Positions 1 to 9,593 are shown, numbered from the stretch's first letter. The stretch: 25,818 nt of DNA from an uncultured Clostridium sp. (GCA_900551615.1 URWN01000019.1:1-25818); one strand, 5' to 3'. Notes: generated by a model from the letters alone, not told the origin. Numbers and translations are program-made.

Positions 1-75
1 CAAGGGGAAGAGGGTGCCACACAAACAATAATTTTACGGACTGTGAATTGTAACTCCAAACATTATTCTTACTGA
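1..75 (+). other. Edge segment; possible 3' end of an unrecognised ORF
   Basis: Frame 1 of the plus strand is open from the window edge to a TGA at 73-75, giving 24 codons, and a hairpin terminator follows 11 bases later. The stretch is visibly richer in G and C (26 of the first 60 bases) than the surrounding DNA and uses codons such as CGG, GCC and GGG that are rare in the neighbouring genes. I do not recognise the peptide. It could equally be non-coding, for example part of a repeat at a contig end. Confidence that this is a coding end is low. Confidence 0.2.
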
Positions 76-86
76 GTTATAATTAT

Positions 87-117
87 AAAAGAACATCCTT
101 TTAAAGAATGTTCTTTT
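87..117. terminator. Bidirectional intrinsic terminator after the surface-protein operon
   Basis: A perfect 10-bp stem pairs AAAAGAACAT (87-96) with ATGTTCTTTT (108-117) across an 11-base loop. A T-rich run follows on the plus side, and on the minus side the stem ends in CTTTTATAAT. It lies just beyond the minus-strand stop at 129, so it most likely ends the surface-protein transcript. It could also stop plus-strand transcription entering from the left edge. Confidence 0.75.
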
Positions 118-128
118 TATTTTTATGA

Positions 129-3100
129 CTATTTATTTTTATCTATAGCAAATTTTTTAATAAGAAATACTCCAATACCTAGTATAGCAATTGCTACAGT
201 TGTTATAATTGTAGGTATTACATAATTTCTATTTTCACCAGTACTTGGTATAATTGTAATTTGTTCTGAATTTGCAGTATTGAAATGCGTTGAATTATCC
301 CATGTCATTTTTACTGGTGTACCACTACGTCCATCACTACCGTCATGTGTTACTTTCTTTACTTCTGTTATTTCTGATTGGTTATTAAATAAGTTGTCAT
401 CTGTACTTGTTAATAGCTTAGATGTTTGTAATGTTACTGAACGTTGCTCTGTTGGTTTAATTGCTTCTTTTAAGATTGTTGTAACATATGTTTTTATAGA
501 GTTCATGTATTCTGTATCATCTTTTTTAGATATAAACCATTTATTTGCATAGTCTTGGTCTGAACTTACATCATTCCAATTCTTTGATTCATCTACTATT
601 TGAACTCTTCCATCCACATAGTCTAATAACTGAGCTACTGATGTTTTTACTATATAATTTTCATCTTTGTTACCAAATAGATAATAGTCTTTGTTTGTAT
701 AATCTAATTCACCAACATTTTTTGCTGTTATTGTATATGTTGTTTCTAATGTTGCACCTTCTATCAATTCATTATCCATTTCTGTTCTTAATAATCCTAT
801 TTGTGATTTTGGTGTATTTTGATTTGTTGTATTTGGTAAATAAGTTGTATATGGTTTTGTACCAGTTATTTTTCCATCTTTGATTGTTGCATCAACTAAT
901 ATCTGTCCATTTGCTAATTTTATCTTATATCCTGATATTTCTTTTGATAACTGTAATTTTTGTTTTGGTCTTTCTACTATACCAAAGTTAACATTTCCTA
1001 CATTGAACATAACTTCATTTTCATTACCATTTGTTATTGTTGTTTTATATTCAATGCTTAAATCCATTTTTGGTGTAGTTGAAACCATTTGTGTTTTTGT
1101 TATCTTATCTGATCCACCATTATACGCTTTGTTTATTTCATTTTCTAGTTGATTGTTTGTTATGTTAGACATCTCAGTATCAATATCTTTTCTTATTCCT
1201 AAATCATCAATTGCATCTGTCCATATTTCTCCTGAACTTGTTGTATCATTTCCATAGTCTGAACCTCTGTACCAGAACGCATCTGCTGATGTTTTATCAT
1301 ATCTTTCTTTATTATATATAGTACCTTTGTAATATTGAACTTTGTATGTGTTATTTCCCCATGTATATTTTACAACATAATTTCCTGCCTTGATTCCTTC
1401 GAAGTTATAAGCTCCGTTAGTATCTATTCCAGATGTTGCAGGTACAAATTGTTTTTTGCTATTGTCATAAATTTGTGCCACACTATTTGTGTCTAAGTCA
1501 AATAATTCAACTGTTATATTTTTTCTTTCTTCTTCACTTGTTAAAAGTTTGTCTCCATCATTAGTATTATATTTTCCATTTCCTATTCTCTCTTGACCTT
1601 CTACTGTATCTTCACCTTTTCCTGTTGAGTCTAAGAAAATAGTTCCTGAAAGAGCTCTTGCATTTGCTACTTCTAGTTTTAATGATCTTGCTGCATCTGT
1701 GTCATCTTCGTATGTGTCTATTTTACCTGGGATTGCATTTCCTGGTACTGAATCATCATCTAGTACTGCTATTACTTTTCCATCTTTGTATGTTGTATAA
1801 GAATCTATTTCTATTACATTATTTAATAATTCATTGTTGTTCATTATTTGTAATACTGCTTCTCTATTAAGTTCAAATTGTACATAGATATATTGTGAAT
1901 CTCCTGATTCTATTTCTGTATCTGGATTAATTTCATATTTGTTATAACCATTTACATTTTGTTGTGTATCTGTGAATGATATTGCATTTCCAACAACATC
2001 TTTGTCTGCATCTATTGTTTTTCCAGCATTTATTAGTTTCATTCTTGAATCACTATAATCTAATAACTTATTAATTCTACCTTTGTATACTGAAGCATTT
2101 TTCATTGCTACTTTGTATGTTAAATATACTTTTAATTCTTTGTCTTTTTGAGCTGTTTCCCATTCTGCATCAGCTTGGTATATAGCTCTACTATAAGTTC
2201 CTCTGTTGTTTTGGAATTTAACTCCTACATTCCAAGAAGAATTTTCATCTACTTCACCATTGTTATTATATCTTGTAGTTCCATATCTATATAAATGTGA
2301 TTTTCCGTTTACTTCTACTCTTACATTATATAAGTCTTTAGATATTTCATAGCTTGTTTGTTGTATTTCTTCTAGTCCTAGATTTATATATCTTATTTCT
2401 TCCATTGTTGGTTCAAAGTCATCATATATATTATAGTTTGCTTCTGATGTTGATGATACTACATTTGCATTTGTGTATGTTGCATTATAGAAGCTGTCTG
2501 GTAATTTGCTTGCATAATTATTTGAGTCTTTATTATAATTTATGCTTATATCTCCTTGTGTTAAGTTTTGTGTACCATTTCCATTTACAGTTTGGAATTT
2601 ATTGTTTAATATGTTTCTTGTAATTTCATATTCTTTTGCTTTTGATCCTGCTGCTTTATTTAAGTTTATTGTATCTATAGCTTTGTATCTCATTCCGTTA
2701 TATTCGTATTCTACATGATACTCACCTTGTTGTAATTTATCAAGATTTATTCTTTTAAATATATATTGTCCGTCTTTTATTTCTGAATATATATTTAAGC
2801 TTGCTGTTGTAGTTTCACAACGAACTCCATCTTTGTTTAATACTACATTACCGCTTCTATCTTTTAAATATACTTTTACTCCGTTTAATCCGCTTTCATC
2901 ATCATCATGTATATCGTTTTGAATTGATGTTTTTCCATGTACATCATTAATCCATACATATCCTGATAGGTCTACCCATTGTTGATGGTTGTATAAATAG
3001 ATAACTTGTCTTGAAGCATCATTTTTATTAATTGTATATGTTTTACCAACTTGGTTTATATATCCAGCATGTTTATCAGGAACACTTTCCTCTGTAGCTG

Positions 3101-4541
3101 TAACATAATCATCTACGAAATATGCATATTTTGTAGAGTTATTTCCATATCCTTCATCATTTACTGCATCTGTTTTTAGTGATAAAGTTCCTGATGCACT
3201 AATTTCTCCTTCAGCATCTGTTATGAATATTCCTTTTGAATATCCCCATTCACGACTATTTCCTAAATATACTGTATGTTCTCTCCAGTCATAATGATTT
3301 AAAGTATAATCTTCATAATGAGAATTATCTTCTTTTACTATTGCATTTCCATTTTTATCATGTTTTATATTTCCGTTTTTATCAGTTTCATATGTTATAT
3401 CTGGTACCCAACGTTTTGCTGTTTCACTTGAAATTAAGTCATATGATTTTATTTTTGTTGCAAATGAGAATCCAAATCCATCTAATGGTGTTTTTTCTCC
3501 TCTATCGTCTACTTTTACTAATCCTATTTGAATTGATTTTTCTTTAACTTTATAATTAAATTTTCCGTTTCCTTTTGCATTAACTGGTACCGTTTTTGTT
3601 GTTACATGTATTAAGTTTTGATAAAAATAATCTGTTCTTAAAAACCATACATGTGCTACTATTACATCTGTTTTTTGAGTTAAATCTACATCAAAGTCTA
3701 CATTTACTATGTTTTCTGCATTTTTAATTTTTAAATAGAATTTTTCTCCTGAAGATATATCTGTTGCTTTTATTTCATTATTCTTCTTATCAAGGAATTT
3801 AACTCCTGATACTTTACTTCCATCTGCTTTTACAGTAACACTTTTAATGTCTCCACTAAATTTCCATGTAACTGGCCCTATTTTATAATATTCATCGTCT
3901 AATTTTACCTTTTTTAGTTCTGTATTTGTTGTTTGGTCTGTAATTTTTAATGTTTTACCTGCTTGACTTGAAGTTGCATTACCAACTTCTGTTGCATATT
4001 TTTTAGCACCTGTTACAACTGAATTTCCAGAAACACTTACAGTATCATTTTTTTCACTTTGATATGAGTCTCCAAGTCCTAATAAGTCTACCCAACTATT
4101 CATAAATTTCCATACAGCATATTGTCCTTGTGTTTTATTTGATACAGTTCCATATCCTTGTTTTTGTGCTAATGCATATGCCATTTTAGCATTTATATCT
4201 CCTGTTTTAGTTGTTCCTTTTGAATCTTTTGATCCATATACTGTTGCTGTTTTTCCGTTAATTTCTACATATTTTGTTACAGTATAAAATTTATCACTAC
4301 TTCTCAACCTTTTTCCATGTTGAGCACAATATGTATTTTTTGCTGCTTGTAATTTCGTAAGATTATATGTTAATGTTTCTCCTATTGCCTTTTTATTTTT
4401 TCCTTCTACTTCTACCACATCACTTATAGTTGGTTTATTACTTTCACTTGAAGTTGCAGCATTTGCTATTCCTATTGAAATAAGCATTGTAATTGTTATT
4501 ATAAGTATAACTAGTATTGTTTCTTTAATATGTTTTTTCAT
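129..4541 (-). CDS. Large surface adhesin with probable thioester domain, SdrD-B-like domains and sorting signal
   Basis: This 1470-aa protein is secreted. A signal peptide spans residues 1-28, with a likely cut after ANA. Residues 50-200 look like a Gram-positive thioester domain: Y71-C72 matches the aromatic-Cys motif, and GQYAVW at 139-144 matches the TQxA(I/V)W motif that supplies the thioester glutamine (probably Q140). Such domains bind host or surface amines covalently. SdrD-B/Cna-B-like beta domains appear at about 522-630, with an acidic DDDES turn, and at about 962-1090. The C-terminus has IPSTGE at 1431-1436, a hydrophobic helix at about 1440-1462 and a basic tail, the layout of a sortase substrate with Ile in place of Leu. 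The AAAGGAGG site 7 bases before the ATG supports the start. It is the second gene of an operon, 17 bases after its neighbour. The ligand is unknown, and no sortase gene is visible here. Confidence 0.85.
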   Translation of the reverse strand: MKKHIKETILVILIITITMLISIGIANAATSSESNKPTISDVVEVEGKNKKAIGETLTYNLTKLQAAKNTYCAQHGKRLRSSDKFYTVTKYVEINGKTATVYGSKDSKGTTKTGDINAKMAYALAQKQGYGTVSNKTQGQYAVWKFMNSWVDLLGLGDSYQSEKNDTVSVSGNSVVTGAKKYATEVGNATSSQAGKTLKITDQTTNTELKKVKLDDEYYKIGPVTWKFSGDIKSVTVKADGSKVSGVKFLDKKNNEIKATDISSGEKFYLKIKNAENIVNVDFDVDLTQKTDVIVAHVWFLRTDYFYQNLIHVTTKTVPVNAKGNGKFNYKVKEKSIQIGLVKVDDRGEKTPLDGFGFSFATKIKSYDLISSETAKRWVPDITYETDKNGNIKHDKNGNAIVKEDNSHYEDYTLNHYDWREHTVYLGNSREWGYSKGIFITDAEGEISASGTLSLKTDAVNDEGYGNNSTKYAYFVDDYVTATEESVPDKHAGYINQVGKTYTINKNDASRQVIYLYNHQQWVDLSGYVWINDVHGKTSIQNDIHDDDESGLNGVKVYLKDRSGNVVLNKDGVRCETTTASLNIYSEIKDGQYIFKRINLDKLQQGEYHVEYEYNGMRYKAIDTINLNKAAGSKAKEYEITRNILNNKFQTVNGNGTQNLTQGDISINYNKDSNNYASKLPDSFYNATYTNANVVSSTSEANYNIYDDFEPTMEEIRYINLGLEEIQQTSYEISKDLYNVRVEVNGKSHLYRYGTTRYNNNGEVDENSSWNVGVKFQNNRGTYSRAIYQADAEWETAQKDKELKVYLTYKVAMKNASVYKGRINKLLDYSDSRMKLINAGKTIDADKDVVGNAISFTDTQQNVNGYNKYEINPDTEIESGDSQYIYVQFELNREAVLQIMNNNELLNNVIEIDSYTTYKDGKVIAVLDDDSVPGNAIPGKIDTYEDDTDAARSLKLEVANARALSGTIFLDSTGKGEDTVEGQERIGNGKYNTNDGDKLLTSEEERKNITVELFDLDTNSVAQIYDNSKKQFVPATSGIDTNGAYNFEGIKAGNYVVKYTWGNNTYKVQYYKGTIYNKERYDKTSADAFWYRGSDYGNDTTSSGEIWTDAIDDLGIRKDIDTEMSNITNNQLENEINKAYNGGSDKITKTQMVSTTPKMDLSIEYKTTITNGNENEVMFNVGNVNFGIVERPKQKLQLSKEISGYKIKLANGQILVDATIKDGKITGTKPYTTYLPNTTNQNTPKSQIGLLRTEMDNELIEGATLETTYTITAKNVGELDYTNKDYYLFGNKDENYIVKTSVAQLLDYVDGRVQIVDESKNWNDVSSDQDYANKWFISKKDDTEYMNSIKTYVTTILKEAIKPTEQRSVTLQTSKLLTSTDDNLFNNQSEITEVKKVTHDGSDGRSGTPVKMTWDNSTHFNTANSEQITIIPSTGENRNYVIPTIITTVAIAILGIGVFLIKKFAIDKNK

Positions 4542-4558
4542 TTTTCTACCTCCTTTCT

Positions 4559-7500
4559 CTATATAATTCCCTTATTTATAATTAGTTTTCTTATTATATA
4601 TACAGCTACTCCTAACATTACAATTGTTGTTATTACTAGTATTACTGTTGTTACAACTTGTCCTGTTTTTATACTTATAATTACATCTGCTGAACTCATA
4701 TCATTTTCGCCTTTTACTTTGTTTCCTTCTGTTGAGTTTATGTCTGTTAATCCTAGTTCGTTGTAAGAACTTACTATTTCTGCTGTATTGTTTACTAGCC
4801 CTGTGTTATTTTCTTTCATTTGTTTTATTACTATTAATTTTACGTCTTTACTTTCACCTGGATTTATTTTTGTATCTGCTAAACTTGTGCAATATACATT
4901 GCTTCCATCTTGATACCAATCTTTATTTAGTTCTGAACTAAATTTATAGTCACTTGATAAGTAATCTGCTATTTTTCTAATATATCCAGCTACTTCACCT
5001 TTGTTTGTTACTCTTATTGTATATTCTACAACTACTGTTGTTGAATTTACTTCTTTTGCATTAATTTCTTGTTTTGCAAGTTTTGCATCTGTATAATCTG
5101 TAGATGTTGTTTTACTATTTTGTACTGTTACTTTTGTTACATATTTGTCTAATTGCATATCATATTTTTTAGCTGGCACTAATCCTATATTTATACTAGC
5201 TACATTTGTTGTTAAATCAATTTTTTCTGTTACACCTACTTTTGTTTCTTTTCCATCTATTGTTAATGTTTTTTCAATTACTTTTGATGTATTTCCTTGT
5301 TCTGCACCTGAAACTTCATATCCTGTAGCTTTATATGCTGTTGTGTCATATTCAAATACTACTAAATATTGTCCTTTTGTAACTTTTGTAAATGCATAGA
5401 ATCCTTCTGAATTTGTTGTTGTTTCTATTACATTTCCATTTGAATCTTTTGCATATTCATTTGTTGTTGCATCTAGTAATTTTACTTTTATTCCTTCTAA
5501 TAATCTTTCTGTTGCATCTTTTTGTCCATTTTCATTTTCATCTATCCAAGCAGTTCCTGATAACATATATGTTGATGTACTTGCTGAACCATTTTGGTTA
5601 CCATTACTATTGTTATTGCCATTATTACCAGAATTGTTACCATTATTACTATTATCATCTGTAGTATTTTTTAGTATATGTTCTACTTTAGCTGTTTGTA
5701 TGTTTGCAGTTGCATAATTTAAATATGTTTCGTTTACTATTTGTTCAACTTCGTTATTTTCATCTACTGGTATTACTTCTGTTTCTAAATTATATGTTAC
5801 TGTTTCTCCACTTTTTAATTCATCTTCTGTTAATTTTAATGTTTTTTGTGCTGTTTCATCATTTTTTTCTATTTCATATTCTTCTTCTGATAAAACTTCA
5901 TCATTTCTTGTAACCTTTTCTAAAGATACACTTTTTGATAATACATTATCTATGTTTACATTTTTTAAATCGTTTGCACTATTATTTTTTACAACTACTT
6001 TATATATAATTTTATCTCCATCTGATACATATTCATTATTGTCAGTAGTTACTGTCATTTCCAACCCTTTTGCTTCATTTTTTAGTGTTAGATATAATGT
6101 ATTTGATGTATATTCAATATTATTTGCTGTTACTGTTGATGTTAAAGTTACATTTTCTGTTTCCTTGTCTGTTTTGAAGTTTATTCCAACATAAGCTGCA
6201 ACTGTTATACTTTCTCCTGCTTGTAATTTTTTAATTGTTATTTTGTTTGTGTTTTCTTCTATTTGTGAACCCTCACCATTAATGTATAATAACTCTTTTA
6301 CAGTCATTCCTTCTGGTGCATTTATTGTTACAACAGCATTGTCTATTTCTTTGCTTGTTATATTTTTTACAGTTACCATGTATCTATATCCGTAACCATT
6401 TTTTACTATTGAATCACCTTCTGTATTTTTTAATTCTACAGAAACTGCTCCACTTTCTATTTTTGTATTTGTTTCATTTGATGTTTTTGTTACATCACCA
6501 TATTGTAATTGAACACTATGTTTTAATGTTTTTCCTGCTGTTCCTGCTGTAACTCTTACATCATAATATTTTGATATTGTTTGTCCTTTTGCTATTTTGT
6601 CTACACTAAATGATATATCTTTTTGAGCTAATTCTATGTTGTCGTCCTCTTCCTCTTCACTTTCATCTTCTATTTGTTCTGTTGAGTTTAATTTGTTTGT
6701 ATCTACTAGTACTGTTCCTTCTGGAATTGTTGAAGTAATTTTAGCATTTGTTATATCCTCTGAATATGTATTTGTGATGCTTACTACATATCTAATAATT
6801 TCTCCTTCTTTTGCTGTTGTTACTTCTTTGTTTCCAACTAATGTTTTTAGTGCTACATCTAAGTTAGCTCCTTTTTCTGTGTTCATTACCATAAAGTCAG
6901 CTGTTACTTTTTTTTCTGTTGTTACATTTGTATAGTAAACTGTGTAACCTTGTTTTGCTGTTAAGTTATAATCTAAGTTTTGTGGAAGTTGTATATTATA
7001 AGCTATTTTAGCATTTTCCCTTACTGCTAATTTATCTATGCTTACTAGGTATTTTTTTACTTTCTTAGCATCTGCTATATTTTCAGTCCATCCATTGTCT
7101 TTATTGCTTAAGTCTTTTGTTGCATTAGCATTTTCTGAATAATATACTTTTACTCTGCTTGCATCTATTCCTTCTACTGAAATTTCACCTGCTGATATGT
7201 CGAAGTTATTTCCTTCTACTGCATCTTTTGTTGGAAATGTTCCTAATATATTTACATTTGTTATTTCATTTTCTTCATTGTTTATAATCTCATTTTCTAC
7301 TCTTGTTGTGTTTGAAGTACGTGCCATTTGTTTTATTGGGATTGTTACTTCTTTTTCACCTTGATTATTTATTACTTCTAGTCCATAGTCTTCTAATCTA
7401 TTTATTGTTACTAATCCTGCATATGATACAAAATTAACATTTTTTGTATCTTGTGCTGTTTTATCACCATTTACGCAAGTAAGTGTTATTTGTTCTTGGC

Positions 7501-9433
7501 TACTTGGTAATTTTTTGTCTAGTGTTATACTCATATTTAGTATTAATGTTGCACCTTCTATTGCTTTATCTTTATAATTTGTTTGTGTTCCATTTAATTT
7601 TATTTCTAATATGTTTCCATCTACTAATTTTTGAGATGCTATTTTTAATTCATCTTCATCAAGTAATTGGACTGAATTTACTGTTATTTCTTGACATTTT
7701 TCTGGTAATTGAATTCTTATCGTTGGGTTAGTATATAAGTCATTGTTTTCATCTCTTGAGTCTAAAACAACTCTCATTTCCACATTATTTGTACTCATTG
7801 TGGAAAACTCTGTCTTGTTTAATTGTAATTGTGCTTTTGTTTCTGTTTCTTGTAGTCCTATTGATGATACTGTTTCTGGTATTACTACTTTATTTGTATC
7901 TTCTAATGTTTCTCCTGTTACTTTTGTTGTTATTTCTGTTGCTGATTTCACTATGTTTTTTTCTATTTTTTCAATAGTCTTTGTACTTGTTATTTTAATG
8001 CTTCCTACTTTTTGTGGTTCTGTTGTTGTTATTGTTATTCTTGAAACACCTGCTTCATAGTTTACTACAACATTTCCATTTTCATCTACTTGAGAATCTG
8101 CATTTACTCTTGCAATTTCTGCATTGTTTGAAGAATTTAATATTTTTAGTTCTCCTTTATCCCCTAATACATCTATTACATTTTGTTTGCTTATTACTGT
8201 ATTTTTATATGTTGAAGCTATTTCGTTATCTCCGATTTTTTGGTTTTCCTCATTTATTGCTATATTATTTATAACTCCACTAATATTTGCATTTATTGTT
8301 GTTGTGTATGTTATATCTCTTGAGATTCCTGAATATAATTTTCCTTTATAAATGTTTGATTCATTTTGAGATATTTCTGCTGTTACCATTGAGTCTTTTT
8401 CTTCTTTGCTTATTTGAGTTTCTGCATTAGCATTTACTACTGTGTTTTTATTTTCATAAAGACTTATTTCTGAACTTGCACTTATTTTATCATTGTTTAT
8501 TTCTACATCTTTATCAAATATATATGTAATTATAAATTGGTCGTCTCCATTTTTTGTCCATGCTATTTTGTTTTCTTCTGCTGCATTATTTATTTCAATT
8601 GTTGTTAGTCCTGTTTCTTTATTGTAATTCCAGTTGTCTTGTGTTAACATTTTTCCGTTTGTTGCTAAAGTATTGTTTGCATTAACTAATACTTCTGGAT
8701 ATTTATTTGAAATTTTAGGAGCTTGTACTTTTATTGTTGAAGATTTTATAGGAACTAAGTTATTTGTTATTCCTGAATCTATTTGTACTTGTATAATTCT
8801 TTTATCTTCGCCATTATATTTTGCAACTTTATTAGTAATTACTTTTTGTTCTAAGTTTATGCATTCTTCTGCATTTGCATATGGACTTACCATGTTTATT
8901 TTTAATGTTTTTGTTGCAGAAATAGCTATATCTTTTTGTGTACTATCTTTGTATGTTCCTTCTATTGCTATTTTATTTTCCTTGCTTATTAAACCTAAAT
9001 CAAATTGAGAGTCTGTAAGTAGTTGTATTCCTACTTCTATTTCTTTCGTCTCTCCCGCATTTATTTGATTTAAGTAAATCTTATTTTCTTCTATTTTACT
9101 TATTGAATTGTCTGTAAAGTCTGTTTTAAACTTAAAGTTTGCATCATTTAATACTATATCCCCATTAAACATTCCTTCTTGTTTTACAGTTATTTGGAAA
9201 TATAGTTTTAAGTCTTCTGCATTTATTTTTGCATCTAAACTGCTTACTTTTTCTCCTTTGTCATTTTTTAAATATGTTGTAAATTCAACATTTTTGTTAT
9301 TTGTGCTTTTATCGGCATTTATTGCGTCTGCTGCATATGTTACTACATCCGCACATAACAATACAAAATTTGCCATTGTTAGTGTAATAACTAACATTAA
9401 AACTGTTATGATTTTTAGAATTTTTTGGTTCAT
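4559..9433 (-). CDS. Giant surface protein with DUF11-like repeats and an SdrD-B-like domain
   Basis: The start is the ATG at 9433, preceded by AGGAGG at 9441-9446 with a 7-base gap. A longer frame reaching 9502 would include the promoter and is rejected. The 1624-aa product has a signal peptide at residues 1-34. A long beta-rich N-terminal half has no family I recognise. DUF11/CARDB-like repeats begin near 854, 993 and 1122, each with a 'xYxVxVxN' strand followed by an 'IPEG' or 'APEG' turn. An Asn/Gly linker (about 1257-1283) leads to an SdrD-B-like domain (about 1288-1420, with SGTAWIDENENGQKD and a 'SEGFYAF' turn) and a final DUF11-like unit. The C-terminus has SIKTGQ, a membrane helix (about 1594-1615) and a short Lys/Arg-containing tail, but no canonical LPxTG. 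An acidic cluster lies near 920-932. The role is probably wall or membrane-attached scaffold or adhesin, inferred from architecture only. Confidence 0.85.
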   Translation of the reverse strand: MNQKILKIITVLMLVITLTMANFVLLCADVVTYAADAINADKSTNNKNVEFTTYLKNDKGEKVSSLDAKINAEDLKLYFQITVKQEGMFNGDIVLNDANFKFKTDFTDNSISKIEENKIYLNQINAGETKEIEVGIQLLTDSQFDLGLISKENKIAIEGTYKDSTQKDIAISATKTLKINMVSPYANAEECINLEQKVITNKVAKYNGEDKRIIQVQIDSGITNNLVPIKSSTIKVQAPKISNKYPEVLVNANNTLATNGKMLTQDNWNYNKETGLTTIEINNAAEENKIAWTKNGDDQFIITYIFDKDVEINNDKISASSEISLYENKNTVVNANAETQISKEEKDSMVTAEISQNESNIYKGKLYSGISRDITYTTTINANISGVINNIAINEENQKIGDNEIASTYKNTVISKQNVIDVLGDKGELKILNSSNNAEIARVNADSQVDENGNVVVNYEAGVSRITITTTEPQKVGSIKITSTKTIEKIEKNIVKSATEITTKVTGETLEDTNKVVIPETVSSIGLQETETKAQLQLNKTEFSTMSTNNVEMRVVLDSRDENNDLYTNPTIRIQLPEKCQEITVNSVQLLDEDELKIASQKLVDGNILEIKLNGTQTNYKDKAIEGATLILNMSITLDKKLPSSQEQITLTCVNGDKTAQDTKNVNFVSYAGLVTINRLEDYGLEVINNQGEKEVTIPIKQMARTSNTTRVENEIINNEENEITNVNILGTFPTKDAVEGNNFDISAGEISVEGIDASRVKVYYSENANATKDLSNKDNGWTENIADAKKVKKYLVSIDKLAVRENAKIAYNIQLPQNLDYNLTAKQGYTVYYTNVTTEKKVTADFMVMNTEKGANLDVALKTLVGNKEVTTAKEGEIIRYVVSITNTYSEDITNAKITSTIPEGTVLVDTNKLNSTEQIEDESEEEEDDNIELAQKDISFSVDKIAKGQTISKYYDVRVTAGTAGKTLKHSVQLQYGDVTKTSNETNTKIESGAVSVELKNTEGDSIVKNGYGYRYMVTVKNITSKEIDNAVVTINAPEGMTVKELLYINGEGSQIEENTNKITIKKLQAGESITVAAYVGINFKTDKETENVTLTSTVTANNIEYTSNTLYLTLKNEAKGLEMTVTTDNNEYVSDGDKIIYKVVVKNNSANDLKNVNIDNVLSKSVSLEKVTRNDEVLSEEEYEIEKNDETAQKTLKLTEDELKSGETVTYNLETEVIPVDENNEVEQIVNETYLNYATANIQTAKVEHILKNTTDDNSNNGNNSGNNGNNNSNGNQNGSASTSTYMLSGTAWIDENENGQKDATERLLEGIKVKLLDATTNEYAKDSNGNVIETTTNSEGFYAFTKVTKGQYLVVFEYDTTAYKATGYEVSGAEQGNTSKVIEKTLTIDGKETKVGVTEKIDLTTNVASINIGLVPAKKYDMQLDKYVTKVTVQNSKTTSTDYTDAKLAKQEINAKEVNSTTVVVEYTIRVTNKGEVAGYIRKIADYLSSDYKFSSELNKDWYQDGSNVYCTSLADTKINPGESKDVKLIVIKQMKENNTGLVNNTAEIVSSYNELGLTDINSTEGNKVKGENDMSSADVIISIKTGQVVTTVILVITTIVMLGVAVYIIRKLIINKGII

Positions 9434-9473
9434 TGTACTACCTCCTAATATAAACCTTTTTTTCATACTATAT

Positions 9474-9502
9474 AATATATATTCTATATAGTCCTCTGTC
9501 AA
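9474..9502 (-). promoter_or_regulatory. Sigma-A promoter of the surface-protein operon
   Basis: On the minus strand, TTGACA (9502-9497) is separated by exactly 17 bases from TATATT (9479-9474). Transcription should start near 9467, giving a leader of about 35 bases before the ATG at 9433. The perfect -35 box predicts strong expression. Confidence 0.75.
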
Positions 9503-9505
9503 TAC

Positions 9506-9539
9506 TCCGTATTTTTTAGTCTCCTAAGTCGTTACGGAT
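9506..9539. repeat. Nested inverted repeat adjoining the surface-operon promoter
   Basis: TCCGTA (9506-9511) pairs with TACGGA (9534-9539), and inside it TTAG pairs with CTAA around a TCTC loop. Its promoter-proximal end is only three bases from the -35 hexamer. It could be a regulator binding site. No known operator consensus was recognised. Confidence 0.45.
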
Positions 9540-9555
9540 ATGCAAAATGAAAAAT

Positions 9556-9593
9556 ATTACAGTTTTGTTAAGTTTTTATTACAATTTTGTAAT
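9556..9593. promoter_or_regulatory. Tandem palindromic candidate operators
   Basis: A palindrome ATTACAATTTTGTAAT lies at 9578-9593, with two 7-base arms around TT. A degenerate copy, ATTACAGTTTTGTTAA, lies at 9556-9571 and matches 13 of 16 bases. The two start 22 bases apart, close to two helical turns, so dimeric repressors could bind on one face. They lie about 55-90 bases upstream of the surface-operon -35 box. The regulator is unknown, and chance is possible in DNA this AT-rich. Confidence 0.35.

Noticed and set aside
5580..5660. Direct repeat or CRISPR-like array in the Asn/Gly-rich linker
   Set aside because: The repeats are short AAT/GGT-type codon repeats encoding a flexible linker, with no spacers of constant length.
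5392..5664. Plus-strand open frames rich in Leu, Phe, His and Tyr opposite the surface-protein genes
   Set aside because: They are antisense shadows of Asn/Lys/Thr-rich coding sequence, lack ribosome sites and have no sensible protein composition.
9434..9502. N-terminal extension of the giant surface protein starting at 9502
   Set aside because: It would cover the promoter -35 and -10 boxes and the ribosome site. The ATG at 9433 has a perfect site and begins a proper signal peptide.
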